From the NCBI RefSeq assembly GCF_010550695.1, contig NZ_JAAGOB010000009.1:173467-237466 (forward strand): DNA of 64,000 nt, in the 5' to 3' direction. Within the stretch, counting starts at the first letter, position 1; every line of letters begins with the position of its first letter. The stretch is from Phytoactinopolyspora alkaliphila (GTDB lineage Bacteria; Actinomycetota; Actinomycetes; Jiangellales; Jiangellaceae). The notes below the pieces were generated by a model that was not told the origin of the DNA, made no database searches, and saw nothing but the letters and a program-made list of their open reading frames with translations. This document shows, one piece after another, positions 26,291 through 34,123 of this stretch. The translations under genes and the position numbers were made by a program.

Positions 26291-27268
26291 TCAGGCCTCC
26301 CTGCTGTTCCGGCGGAACTGCCGGACGTTGAAGATCATGATCGGGATGACGGTGATCATCAGAAGCGTGGCAACGGCCCCAGCCAGGCCGTTGTCCTTGG
26401 CGGTGAACAGCGCCCGATACATCACTGTGGAGAGCACGTCGGTGCCATAGTTTCCGTTCGTCATGACGTAGACGATGTCGAACGCCTTGAGGGCGATCAC
26501 CGTCATCGTGGTCGCCACGACGACGATGGTCGGGCGCAGAAACGGGAGCGTGATGTGGCGGAATGCTTGCCATTCCGAGGTGCCGTCCAGCCGCGCAGCT
26601 TCCAGCAACTCGTCCGGCAGGCTGCGCAGCGCCGCACCGAAGATCACCATGGCGAATCCAGCCTGGGTCCAGAGCGTGGCCCCGATCAGCGCGTAGTTGT
26701 TCGTGGCCTCGTCGATGATCCAGGCGATCGGCCCCACCGACGGGATGAGTGTCACGACGGCGTTCAATGTGCCCGTCTGAGCGGCGCCGGGCGGCTGATA
26801 ACCGTACATGAAGCTCCAGATCACACCGGCTGCCACCGCGGAGATCGCGATGGGCAGAAACAATGTGATCTTCACCAGTGCGCCGTAACGCACTCGCTCG
26901 GCGAGCACGGCGACGGTCAGCCCGACCAGTACCGCGAAGGACGGCAACAGCACCACCCACAACACCGTGTTACGCAGGGCGATCCTGGTGACGCCGTCGG
27001 AGATGAGATGAGCGTAGTTGGCCAGGCCCTTGAACTGCTCGCCGTCGGCGTCGAAAAAGCTCCAGCCAACCGTGAACGCGGCAGGCACCGCAAGCAGGAG
27101 CACGACGGTCGCCGTCGCAGGCCCAACGAACAGCCAGGGCGCCAGCCTGCGGTGCCACGCATGCGGCAGTCCGGCCAAAACGCGGTCGCCCACTCGCAGG
27201 TACCCGTACGCGACCGCCAGGATTACGCCGGCGGCGAGCGTCATGAGTACGATTCGGTCCCCGATCAC
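26291..27268 (-). CDS. Carbohydrate ABC transporter permease (MalF type)
   Basis: 325 residues, seven or so hydrophobic segments. The EAA loop reads LPDELLEAARLDGTSEWQAFRHITLPFL, and an extra N-terminal helix (MTLAAGVILAVAYGY) precedes the core, as in MalF relatives. It is 8 bases downstream of the binding-protein gene. All landmarks are intact. Confidence 0.92.
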   Translation of the reverse strand: MIGDRIVLMTLAAGVILAVAYGYLRVGDRVLAGLPHAWHRRLAPWLFVGPATATVVLLLAVPAAFTVGWSFFDADGEQFKGLANYAHLISDGVTRIALRNTVLWVVLLPSFAVLVGLTVAVLAERVRYGALVKITLFLPIAISAVAAGVIWSFMYGYQPPGAAQTGTLNAVVTLIPSVGPIAWIIDEATNNYALIGATLWTQAGFAMVIFGAALRSLPDELLEAARLDGTSEWQAFRHITLPFLRPTIVVVATTMTVIALKAFDIVYVMTNGNYGTDVLSTVMYRALFTAKDNGLAGAVATLLMITVIPIMIFNVRQFRRNSREA

Positions 27269-27276
27269 GTGTGCTC

Positions 27277-28629
27277 CTACCGGGCGTCCTGGATGGTCTG
27301 CAGGATGTCTTCGAGTTCGCCGGGGTGCTGCGTGTAGGAGAGCCCGGCCTGCCAGAACGCGTCCACCTCGATTTGCGGCATTAACGCGTTGCCCAACGGG
27401 GAGGTGATTTCGGCGGTGTTCAGCAGCTGGTTCGCCTTGCTGAGGAACGGGTCGCCGTACAGGTCGGCGTCCACGTTGGTGTTCGGCGACAGCCAGCGTC
27501 CGGTCGCTGCGACCAGCGCGCCGGCCTCGGCGGATGCGAGGTACCGCACCAGTGCCGCCGACTCGGGCGTCTCATTGACCATGCCGACTACCTCGCCGGA
27601 GATCGAGCGGATGCCTGGATGCTCTGCGCTGAAGTCGGGCACGGGGAAGAAGTCGAGATCCTCTCCGGGCTCGACGTCGGGGAAACTGTCGGTGATGATC
27701 CCACCCATGAAGGTTGCCTGCTGAAGCAGGTAACACCCAGGTGGGTCGGGGAACATCGGGGTGCCGGCCTCGACGAAACTGGTGCTGAGTGCGGTCATGA
27801 CCCCGCCGTACATCATCTCCTCGGTCACCATCTGGCCATAGGTCTGAAACGCCTGTCGAACCTCGGGCGACGTCCATGGGACATCGCCGTCTCGCCATCG
27901 CTCATGAAACTCGGGCCCGGCTTGGCGAAGCAAAATCTCGTCGATGAAGTCCGCTGCCGGCCATCCGCTGGCCGCGCCACTCTCCAAGCCGACGCACCAG
28001 GGTGCCTCCCCCGCCTTCGCCTTCTCCGTTGCCCAGTGCTGGAGCTCGTCCCAGTCGGCAGGTGCGGTGGGACCGTCGTAGGTCTTCGGGTTGTACCAGA
28101 CGAGACCGCCCAAATTCACGGTGTTGAACAGTCCGAACAGCTCGCCGCCGGATGATCCGGTTTCGAGCAGGCTCTCGGTGTAGTTCTCGTTGAGTACGTC
28201 GCCGCCGATGACGCCGCGCAGATCGGTGAGCGCGCCCTGTTCGGCCAGGCCCGCCATCTCACCGATCGCCGGCGTCATCACCAGGTCCGGCGGATTTCCA
28301 CCGTCGATTCTGGTCTGCAGGACGGCGGTGAAGTCCCGTGTGCCTTCGTATTGCACATCCACGCCGGTGGCGTGCTCGAAGGGCTCGAGCACCGATTTGA
28401 GCGCATCAAGCTCCTCACCACCCATGACGCCGAGCATGCTCACCGTCCCACTCAGGTCTTCACCACCCGCCGCCTGTTGTGCAGCTTGTTCCGCGGCGGC
28501 GCGAATCGATTCGTCGGTCGCCGGTTCTTTCACCACAGGTTCCTCACCACGTGTCGATACGTCGCTGCTGCACGCCGCCAGGATTAAGCCAGCGGCGACG
28601 AGCGCGATCCAACGAATTCGGACGTTCAT
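27277..28629 (-). CDS. Sugar-binding lipoprotein of an ABC importer
   Basis: 450 residues with a lipoprotein signal (ALVAAGLILAACSSD; Cys about 20). The mature part is a family 1 solute-binding protein: VSMLGVMGGEELDALKSVLE, FEHATGVDVQYEGT, DLVMTPAIGEMAGLA and a C-terminal WLSPNTNVD segment. An alpha-glucoside-type ligand is suggested by the GH13 gene in the same operon. It is the first gene of the seven-gene operon and is transcribed divergently from the GntR gene. Confidence 0.92.
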   Translation of the reverse strand: MNVRIRWIALVAAGLILAACSSDVSTRGEEPVVKEPATDESIRAAAEQAAQQAAGGEDLSGTVSMLGVMGGEELDALKSVLEPFEHATGVDVQYEGTRDFTAVLQTRIDGGNPPDLVMTPAIGEMAGLAEQGALTDLRGVIGGDVLNENYTESLLETGSSGGELFGLFNTVNLGGLVWYNPKTYDGPTAPADWDELQHWATEKAKAGEAPWCVGLESGAASGWPAADFIDEILLRQAGPEFHERWRDGDVPWTSPEVRQAFQTYGQMVTEEMMYGGVMTALSTSFVEAGTPMFPDPPGCYLLQQATFMGGIITDSFPDVEPGEDLDFFPVPDFSAEHPGIRSISGEVVGMVNETPESAALVRYLASAEAGALVAATGRWLSPNTNVDADLYGDPFLSKANQLLNTAEITSPLGNALMPQIEVDAFWQAGLSYTQHPGELEDILQTIQDAR

Positions 28630-28700
28630 GCCAACTCCTCAGAGGTGGTACGTCGCCGGCGTGCGGCGCCGGCCAGGAAGGTGCTGAGAACCGTAGCAGA

Positions 28701-28720
28701 GTCGACAGACGATTGTCGAC
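28701..28720. promoter_or_regulatory. GTCGACA-N6-TGTCGAC inverted repeat, probable GntR operator
   Basis: A perfect 7-base inverted repeat with a 6-base spacer in the divergent intergenic region, about 70 bases upstream of the binding-protein gene and 64 bases upstream of the GntR gene. Size and place fit a GntR/FadR-type site controlling both directions. Binding is inference. Confidence 0.6.
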
Positions 28721-28783
28721 AGTCGCTCGTATGCAGTACTGTTGGGGCTCGTCCACCGTTTCAACGTTTGGAGGTTGCCCCCG

Positions 28784-29464
28784 ATGGCCGGATTGGGCTT
28801 ACGGCGAGTTCCCACCCAGTCGCGCCGCGAGCACGTGGCGGAGATCCTGCGCGACGCCATCACCAGCGGGCGTCTCGCGCCTGGGGATCGGCTGATCGAG
28901 CTCGACCTCGCTGCCGAGCTCGGCACCAGCCGCGCCCCCGTCCGGGAGGCGTTGCGGCAGTTGGAGCAGGAAGGGCTCGTCGTGTCGTACCCCTACCGGG
29001 GCAGCGAGGTCCTCGGGGTCTCGCAGGACGAGGTGGAGCAGGTGCTCGTCCCCATCCGGATCACGCTCGAACGGTTCGCGTTCAAGAAGGCACTAAGCAC
29101 GCTGACGCCGCAGGACCTGGAGACCTTGCAGACTCTGGTGGACGAGATGGAGGAGACTGCCCGCGCCGGTGCGGCGGAGGAGTTGGCGGACGCCGACATC
29201 CGGTTCCACGAGCTGGTGATCACCCGCTCGGAACAGCGGCACTGCCTGCAGATGTGGAAGACGATCCAGCCGCGTGTGCGTGCGTACTTCCGCCGGGACG
29301 CACCTGCACATTCCGACCCTGCGTATGTGGCGAGACAGCACCAGCACCTGCTGGACGTGATCAGAACGGGCGACGAAGCCGCCGTGCTGGACGCCGTTGA
29401 ACAGCACATCCACATTCACCTGGAACCGGCGACCGAGCCTGAAGGCGGCGAGCACGGTGAGTGA
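28784..29464 (+). CDS. GntR-family (FadR/FCD subgroup) regulator
   Basis: 226 residues from ATG 28784 (GGAGG ten bases upstream; a longer frame from 28742 is possible). N-terminal winged helix: RREHVAEILRDAITSGRLAPG and LGTSRAPVREALRQLEQEGL. The C-terminal FCD helical domain contains the metal/ligand residues DIRFHELVI and ARQHQHLLDVI. It is probably controlled by a sugar acid and represses the divergent uptake operon. It is coupled to the SDR gene. Confidence 0.92.
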   Translation: MAGLGLRRVPTQSRREHVAEILRDAITSGRLAPGDRLIELDLAAELGTSRAPVREALRQLEQEGLVVSYPYRGSEVLGVSQDEVEQVLVPIRITLERFAFKKALSTLTPQDLETLQTLVDEMEETARAGAAEELADADIRFHELVITRSEQRHCLQMWKTIQPRVRAYFRRDAPAHSDPAYVARQHQHLLDVIRTGDEAAVLDAVEQHIHIHLEPATEPEGGEHGE

Positions 29465-30245
29465 GACCACGCTGGTCACCGGCGCCGGATCCGGCATCGG
29501 CCGCGCGGTGTGCCTCGCACTGGCCGAACGCGGTGCGCGACTGGGTGTCGTGGATCTCGACGGCGACGCCGCCCGTTCGGTTGCCGAGCAGGCCACGACA
29601 AGGGGAGCGGCCACGGCGGCTCCGGTCAGCTGTGATGTGTCGGCGGAAGGCGCGGTCCGCGAGGCGTTCGACACCGTGACTCGGACCGTGGGTGCCCCGA
29701 CCCGCGTGTTCGCGAACGCCGGCACAGAGATCAACGCGCCGCTACACGAGTTCGACGTTGACACGTGGCGCCGCGTGATCGAGGTAAACCTCATCGGTGT
29801 CTTTCTCACGTGCCGAGAGGCGCTTCGCCGCCTCGTGGCCGACGGCCGCGCAGGCTCCGTCGTGTGCACGTCGTCACCGGCGGCCTTCGTCGGACATTCG
29901 GGAGGTGGCAACAGCGCCTACGCCGCATCGAAGGGCGGCGTGTCCGCGTTCATCCGCTCAGCCGCGCTCGACTACGCACCGTACGGAATCCGTGTGAATG
30001 CGGTGGTTCCAGGAGCGACGGACACAGCGATGCTGGTCAACGGCGTGGCCTACGACGCACGCAAGGACGAAATCGAGCGGATCCGGGAGGCGGCGAAAGC
30101 CCAGGTCCCGCTGGGCCGACTGGCCCGTCCCGACGAGGTCGCCGCCGCGGTGCTGTGGCTCCTCTCGGACGAATCGTCATACGTAACGGGCTCGCACCTG
30201 ATCTGCGACGGCGGGCTCATGGCCAAAAGCGCCAACGACTTCTAG
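29457..30245 (+). CDS. SDR-family oxidoreductase
   Basis: 262 residues from GTG 29457, overlapping the GntR stop. Cofactor motif TGAGSGIG (residues 8-15), DLDGD after strand 2 (NAD preference), NAGTEI, catalytic Ser in SSPAAFVG, YAASKG (Tyr/Lys) and a C-terminal SYVTGSHLICDGGLM. A classical short-chain dehydrogenase, probably acting on a sugar alcohol or sugar of the neighbouring pathway. The substrate cannot be told from sequence. Confidence 0.92.
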   Translation: MSETTLVTGAGSGIGRAVCLALAERGARLGVVDLDGDAARSVAEQATTRGAATAAPVSCDVSAEGAVREAFDTVTRTVGAPTRVFANAGTEINAPLHEFDVDTWRRVIEVNLIGVFLTCREALRRLVADGRAGSVVCTSSPAAFVGHSGGGNSAYAASKGGVSAFIRSAALDYAPYGIRVNAVVPGATDTAMLVNGVAYDARKDEIERIREAAKAQVPLGRLARPDEVAAAVLWLLSDESSYVTGSHLICDGGLMAKSANDF

Positions 30246-30264
30246 AAGGAGGCACCGGACGATC

Positions 30265-30681
30265 ATGCTCGACACCCTTCCCCCGGTGGGCGCGACGACG
30301 TGGGTCGTGGCTGACGGTTACATCCCTCCGGGCAGCACCGGCACGAACCTGGAGACGGCCAGCCACGAGAGCGTGTGCATTCTCAACGCAGGGCCAGAGC
30401 CCGCAACGGTGCGCCTCTACATCTTCTTCACCGACCGAGACCCGTACGGGCCCTACGTCATCGAGATCCCCGCCCGGCGGGCGCATCATCAGCAGATCAA
30501 TCGGCTCTGCGAGCCGAGCACGGTACCTGTCGGCGTCGACTACAGCATGCTCTTGCTCGCCGACACACCTGTGGTCGTCCAGCACACCAGGCTGGACTCG
30601 CGGCAAGCGGAGAACGCGCTAATGTCGACCATCGCATACCCCGTCGACCACTCGGCTGGAGCCACGCGGAACTCGAGCTGA
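30265..30681 (+). CDS. ASRT-like (sensory rhodopsin transducer family) protein
   Basis: 138 residues. WVVADGYIPPGS, ESVCILNAGPEPATVRLYIFF, GPYVIEIPARRAHHQQIN and PVVVQHTRLDSRQ match the all-beta family of Anabaena sensory rhodopsin transducer. Most members occur without rhodopsin, beside sugar-metabolism genes, and are thought to bind carbohydrate. AAGGAGG lies just upstream of the ATG. It is the third gene of the GntR-SDR unit. A carbohydrate-related role is likely; the ligand is unknown. Confidence 0.8.
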   Translation: MLDTLPPVGATTWVVADGYIPPGSTGTNLETASHESVCILNAGPEPATVRLYIFFTDRDPYGPYVIEIPARRAHHQQINRLCEPSTVPVGVDYSMLLLADTPVVVQHTRLDSRQAENALMSTIAYPVDHSAGATRNSS

Positions 30682-30756
30682 ATCGGCCTGGGATTCGTGG
30701 AGGGCGGTGTTAGGCCGCCACGGGGGTGTCGCGCCTTCGGGGAGAATCGTAGTGGG

Positions 30757-31019
30757 CCTATCCGTACCTCCCCGTCCTCACCGTCACCCGAACCTGGGCC
30801 CACGCCCGAGAAGCGGTCTTCGGCAAGAACGCCGATAGCTCCCAGATCGCGGCCCGGCCTTCCGACCTACGTCACACCGCAGCCTCGACGTGGCTCAACG
30901 CCGGCGTCTCACCCACCCAGGTCGCCGAATGGGCCGGGCATTCCGTCGACGTCCTCCTCAAGATCTACGCCAAGTGCATCGACGGCGACGCCGCGCGCAA
31001 TCGAGCGAAGATCGACTAG
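30757..31019 (+). pseudogene. Tyrosine integrase, C-terminal fragment
   Basis: YLPVLTVTRTWAHAREAVF, then SDLRHTAASTWLNAGVSPTQ, VAEWAGHSVDVLLKIYAKC and DGDAARNRAKID and stop TAG 31017-31019. It corresponds to the last quarter of the integrase at 18374-19394 (the HxxR, GHS and Tyr boxes) and is very similar in sequence. The N-terminal three quarters are missing; the fragment begins abruptly after the sugar cluster. It marks the right end of element 2. Confidence 0.88.
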
Positions 31020-31079
31020 GCCCTCGGCCCGTCTCCAACCCCCTGAAAACTTGGCCATGTATTTGCCAAGAACGGCTGT

Positions 31080-31109
31080 CTCCGGTCAGAAACCCGTTTC
31101 TGACCGGAG
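31080..31109. terminator. Hairpin after the integrase fragment
   Basis: CTCCGGTCAGAAA (31080-31092) pairs perfectly with TTTCTGACCGGAG (31097-31109) around CCCG. A damaged version follows the integrase at 19394 (about 19421-19450). It is probably the integrase terminator. Confidence 0.6.
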
Positions 31110-31127
31110 TCAGCCGGACACATGCAA

Positions 31128-31165
31128 AGCGCCCCTCACTCGCGTTTCCGCAGGTGAGGGGCGCT
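31128..31165. terminator. Strong hairpin beside the tRNA-Glu remnant (copy 3)
   Basis: AGCGCCCCTCAC (31128-31139) pairs with GTGAGGGGCGCT (31154-31165). The position relative to the CCA end is identical to that of the hairpin at 19467-19506. It is likely the former tRNA terminator. Confidence 0.6.
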
Positions 31166-31172
31166 CTACCAG

Positions 31173-31223
31173 TGGTAGCCCCGACGGGATTCGAACCCGC
31201 GCTACCGCCTTGAGAGGGCGGCG
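31173..31223 (-). repeat. tRNA-Glu 3'-half remnant, copy 3 (best preserved att-like site)
   Basis: On the minus strand it reads CCGCCCTCTCAAGGCGG, a perfect 5-bp anticodon stem with anticodon CTC, then TAGCGCGGGTTCGAATCCC and GTCGGGGCTACCA. The 5' half (acceptor 5' strand and D arm) is absent: sequence to the right (GTACCCGAAACTCAACG) does not pair. So it is an attachment-site half, not a gene. It separates the sugar island from the element that carries restriction, Rhs and conjugation genes. Confidence 0.85.
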
Positions 31224-31410
31224 TACCCGAAACTCAACGCACTTGCGCTGACGTGCGACGATGCGGGTTCGACGACCGCGCGAACGGAAACTTGGGCACG
31301 TATTCGACACAAACCGTCGGCTAAGTCCGCCGACAACCGGTCACCGTCGTCGACCAGCACACCGTCGGAATGCCCAGAAACAGAACGTCTCGCTGGACTA
31401 TCGTGACGGC

Positions 31411-31774
31411 ATGAGCACGCCCGCTGAACCGCTACCCGGTGGTCCCCCGACACCACCGGCCGCTGACCCGGCTGCCACTCGGGCACGCCTGAGCTGGCGA
31501 ATCGCCGTCGAGTTCGACACCGAATGGGACATCGCCCTCGAGCGGGCCAAGCAGTCCAAGGACCTCACTGGGGTGCATGAGTTTCTCCGGAAGTGGCAAT
31601 ACATCGCCCACACCGAGACCACTGATCCGGGCTCGTATTTCCGCGTGCTCGCCAAGGCCGAGCAGATCACCCGGACCGGGCACAACCCCGACGCCGTCCC
31701 CAACAGAGCAGATGCACGAACTCATCCGGCAACGCTTGGGCGAAGCTGAACATCGGCCCATCCGCGTATTCTGA
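31411..31774 (+). pseudogene. DUF6247-family protein with 3' frameshift
   Basis: ATG 31411 opens an intact DUF6247 body (EFDTEWDIALERAKQSKDL, HEFLRKWQYIAHTET, LAKAEQITRTGHNPDAVP). At about 31699 one extra A (CCCCAACAG versus CCCCGCAG in copy 1) throws the frame, which then ends at 31749. Removing it restores TEQMHELIRQRLGEAE...RVF to TGA 31772-31774. The protein may still work with an altered tail. No RelE-like partner follows here. The same gene lies at the same place beside tRNA remnant copy 1. Confidence 0.75.
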
Positions 31775-31828
31775 TGATGAACAGCCATTCCGGCCTGCTG
31801 CCCGGACTGCTCGGGAGGCGGGCCCAAG

Positions 31829-33748
31829 GTGATGATCGACTACAACGTCAGCGACCATTGGTCCGCTGACGATCCGGATTGGCTGAAATCTCTCGTCTCG
31901 TCACTCGACCGCCGCCACGGTGTCAGCTCCGTGCTGCCACTTACCGTGATCCTGGAGGAGGTCCTGGAGTGGCTGGAGCTTGCCAGCGGCGTAGACGCCT
32001 GGAAGAAGGCCGCGAACCGAAGGTCGCTGCAGCTCGACCTCGACGAGTCCATCGGCGCAACTGGTGCCTCACTTCGAGCACACGTCGCCGCGTCACTCGC
32101 ACAGTTTCAAACGACCTTCGCGCAGCTCATCAGTGGCCCTGCGACGGTCTTGGCACAGCCACCAGGCACCCGCACCGACGCCGCGTGGACCGATGTCTCC
32201 ACGGCCGCGAAAGATCTCCTCGAAGCGCTCGACACCGACGAGGCCGTCCGGGTCAGCTGGGATGACCTCGTGGCCACAGCTCAGGACCGCACACTGGGGG
32301 GCCGGGAGTACCGTCCGATCGCTGCCCTGCTCTTCGACCAGTTGCGCAGGCGCGGCCTCAGCGCGGAGTGGACGTTCCACGACCTCGTCTCGGCGGTCGC
32401 ATTCGGCCGTGATCCCGACGACATTCCCATCGGTCAAACGAACATACCGCTAGAGGAGCGGATCGCGAGCGCCCGAACCCACGTCAGCACTCCCGCTAAG
32501 GTCGAGCCGATCGTGGTGTGGCTCGGCTACCAGGGCCAGGCTTTCGCACGGCTTTCCGCTGGGCGAGTGTCCTTCATGAATGCCTACTGGGCGGTACCCA
32601 ACGCCGGACCCGATGGCCAGGACTTCGAGCACAAGGCAGAGCTCTGGAAACTGGTGCAGGACGGCAACCTCTTCAAGGTCGCAGAGCTGGTCAGCGAGGA
32701 GTCCGACGTCGACCTTCTCGTTCGCGTCGACCTCGGTGAAACCACGGCCGCCGGTGCGTTGAACCGTGCCGTTGACATCGTGAACACGATTCTCAACGTC
32801 TCGATCCACAACTCTGGCGGGACTCGCCCGCACCTCGCCCAGCACGGAGTCCTACGCTCCGGCCAGACCGCCTCGTTCAACTTCATGGCCTCTCGACGCG
32901 AGACGGGCTTCCCCAAGGATCACTACGGCGCTCGCATCACCGCAGAAGCAATCGAGGAGCACGGGCCGCGTATCGCCGAGGCGCTGGCCCGCGAAGAGCT
33001 TCCCCGATTTCTCGCGGCCGCCCTCGAAGTACAGACCGCAGCCGACCACCCCTTTAGCCGTGACGTGGTGTTGCGCAAGCCGTCCGAAGCAGACATCAGC
33101 AGCGTGATCCCCCTCGCGGACCGCGTCGTGCAACACGTCGCGGCACACGCAGCGCTCGACCCAAATGACTTGTTCAATCTCCTCAGCGAGCGCTGGCCGC
33201 ATGTTCGGTGGCTTACCGATGTTCGGCGAGCCGTTCATATGTGCCTGCCCGGCGGTGGATTCCAGAACGAACTGCTCACCGAGCTGGCACGCGAGTGGTA
33301 CGCCAACAATCCGTCGCGTCCGTGGATTCTGTTCGTCGCTGACCGCTCTGGCGATCTACTCTCGTTCTGCCGTATCGAGTCCGAACGCGCCTGGATCAGA
33401 CGGATGTTCGCAAGCGTGAGCGACTACGCCGAGTACCGCGCCCTGATTGAGTCCTACACTGCCGAAGGTGCTGTGTTGGAGGCCAGGCGGCGTCGCGTCC
33501 GGAATGCCTTGGTGCACGGCAACCCCGCCAGCTTCGCGATTGTTGAGTCCGTGCGCGAGTACGCCGAATTCTTGAGCGGCACCGCACTCAGCCTCGGCCT
33601 CGAGTCCTACGTCGAGGGCACGGTGCCCGCTACCGCACTCGCGAGGCGGACCGATGAGTTCACCGCGATGCAGACAGGCCAGGACGCGGCCAGCTACTGG
33701 CAGGCTCAGCTCACGGCCAAAGCTGCGACGAGCGCCGGCTCGTCGTAG
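31829..33748 (+). CDS. Large protein of unknown function with C-terminal HEPN-like RNALVH motif
   Basis: 639 residues, GTG 31829 (or ATG 31832) after GGGAGG. I do not recognise the N-terminal 500 residues. They contain an acidic helical start (ILEEVLEWLELASG) and a mixed alpha/beta middle with VRVDLGETTAAGALNRAVDI. Near the C-terminus lies a helical segment with EARRRRVRNALVHGNP (residues about 552-567) followed by SVREYAEFLSGTALSLG. R-N-A-L-V-H is the R-x4-H catalytic pattern of HEPN ribonucleases, and the helix after it fits the fold. Beside a type III restriction system, this suggests a defence RNase; that is inference. Confidence 0.7.
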   Translation: MMIDYNVSDHWSADDPDWLKSLVSSLDRRHGVSSVLPLTVILEEVLEWLELASGVDAWKKAANRRSLQLDLDESIGATGASLRAHVAASLAQFQTTFAQLISGPATVLAQPPGTRTDAAWTDVSTAAKDLLEALDTDEAVRVSWDDLVATAQDRTLGGREYRPIAALLFDQLRRRGLSAEWTFHDLVSAVAFGRDPDDIPIGQTNIPLEERIASARTHVSTPAKVEPIVVWLGYQGQAFARLSAGRVSFMNAYWAVPNAGPDGQDFEHKAELWKLVQDGNLFKVAELVSEESDVDLLVRVDLGETTAAGALNRAVDIVNTILNVSIHNSGGTRPHLAQHGVLRSGQTASFNFMASRRETGFPKDHYGARITAEAIEEHGPRIAEALAREELPRFLAAALEVQTAADHPFSRDVVLRKPSEADISSVIPLADRVVQHVAAHAALDPNDLFNLLSERWPHVRWLTDVRRAVHMCLPGGGFQNELLTELAREWYANNPSRPWILFVADRSGDLLSFCRIESERAWIRRMFASVSDYAEYRALIESYTAEGAVLEARRRRVRNALVHGNPASFAIVESVREYAEFLSGTALSLGLESYVEGTVPATALARRTDEFTAMQTGQDAASYWQAQLTAKAATSAGSS

Positions 33749-34079
33749 GCACAGGCTTCGACACACCGGCGCCCACTGGCTGGCCAGCGCAGGCGTACCG
33801 TGCTGCATCACTTACTCGCACAGCAAACCCGTAGCCAGGCCGTCGCACGCCTCGCACATTGTTGGGTCAGCGCCAGAGTGGATTCTGCGGTGGACGCATG
33901 GCGTCGACAGCGAGCGGAGCCTCAAAGGCCGTTGTACTGGCCGATTGACGACAGCGGAGCCGTTCCTAACGGAACAAGTCCATGCCCTGAGCGGCAGCTT
34001 CCTCGTACAGTCAGCGGCCTCGCAGCTGCTGAACCAGTGAGTCCCCCGATTGCGACCAGCGCCAAGAGCAGTGTATTGT
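33749..34079. other. Intergenic region with a possible integrase scrap
   Basis: About 330 bases between two genes. At 33751-33800 the plus strand reads RLRHTGAHWLASAGV, which resembles the HxLRHT box of tyrosine recombinases, but no further matching sequence is seen. The rest shows nothing I can name. Confidence 0.3.
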
Positions 34080-34094
34080 CATCTGTGACAGATG
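34080..34094. promoter_or_regulatory. CATCTG-TGA-CAGATG palindrome upstream of the HTH gene
   Basis: A perfect 6-base inverted repeat with a 3-base spacer, 30 bases upstream of ATG 34124. A related half-site (TCATCTG) follows at 34098-34104. The spacing puts it in the promoter region. Autoregulation by the excisionase-like HTH protein is likely, as in antitoxin genes of this type. Confidence 0.55.
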
Positions 34095-34123
34095 GATCAT
34101 CTGCGACACTTGCTAGGTGCAGA

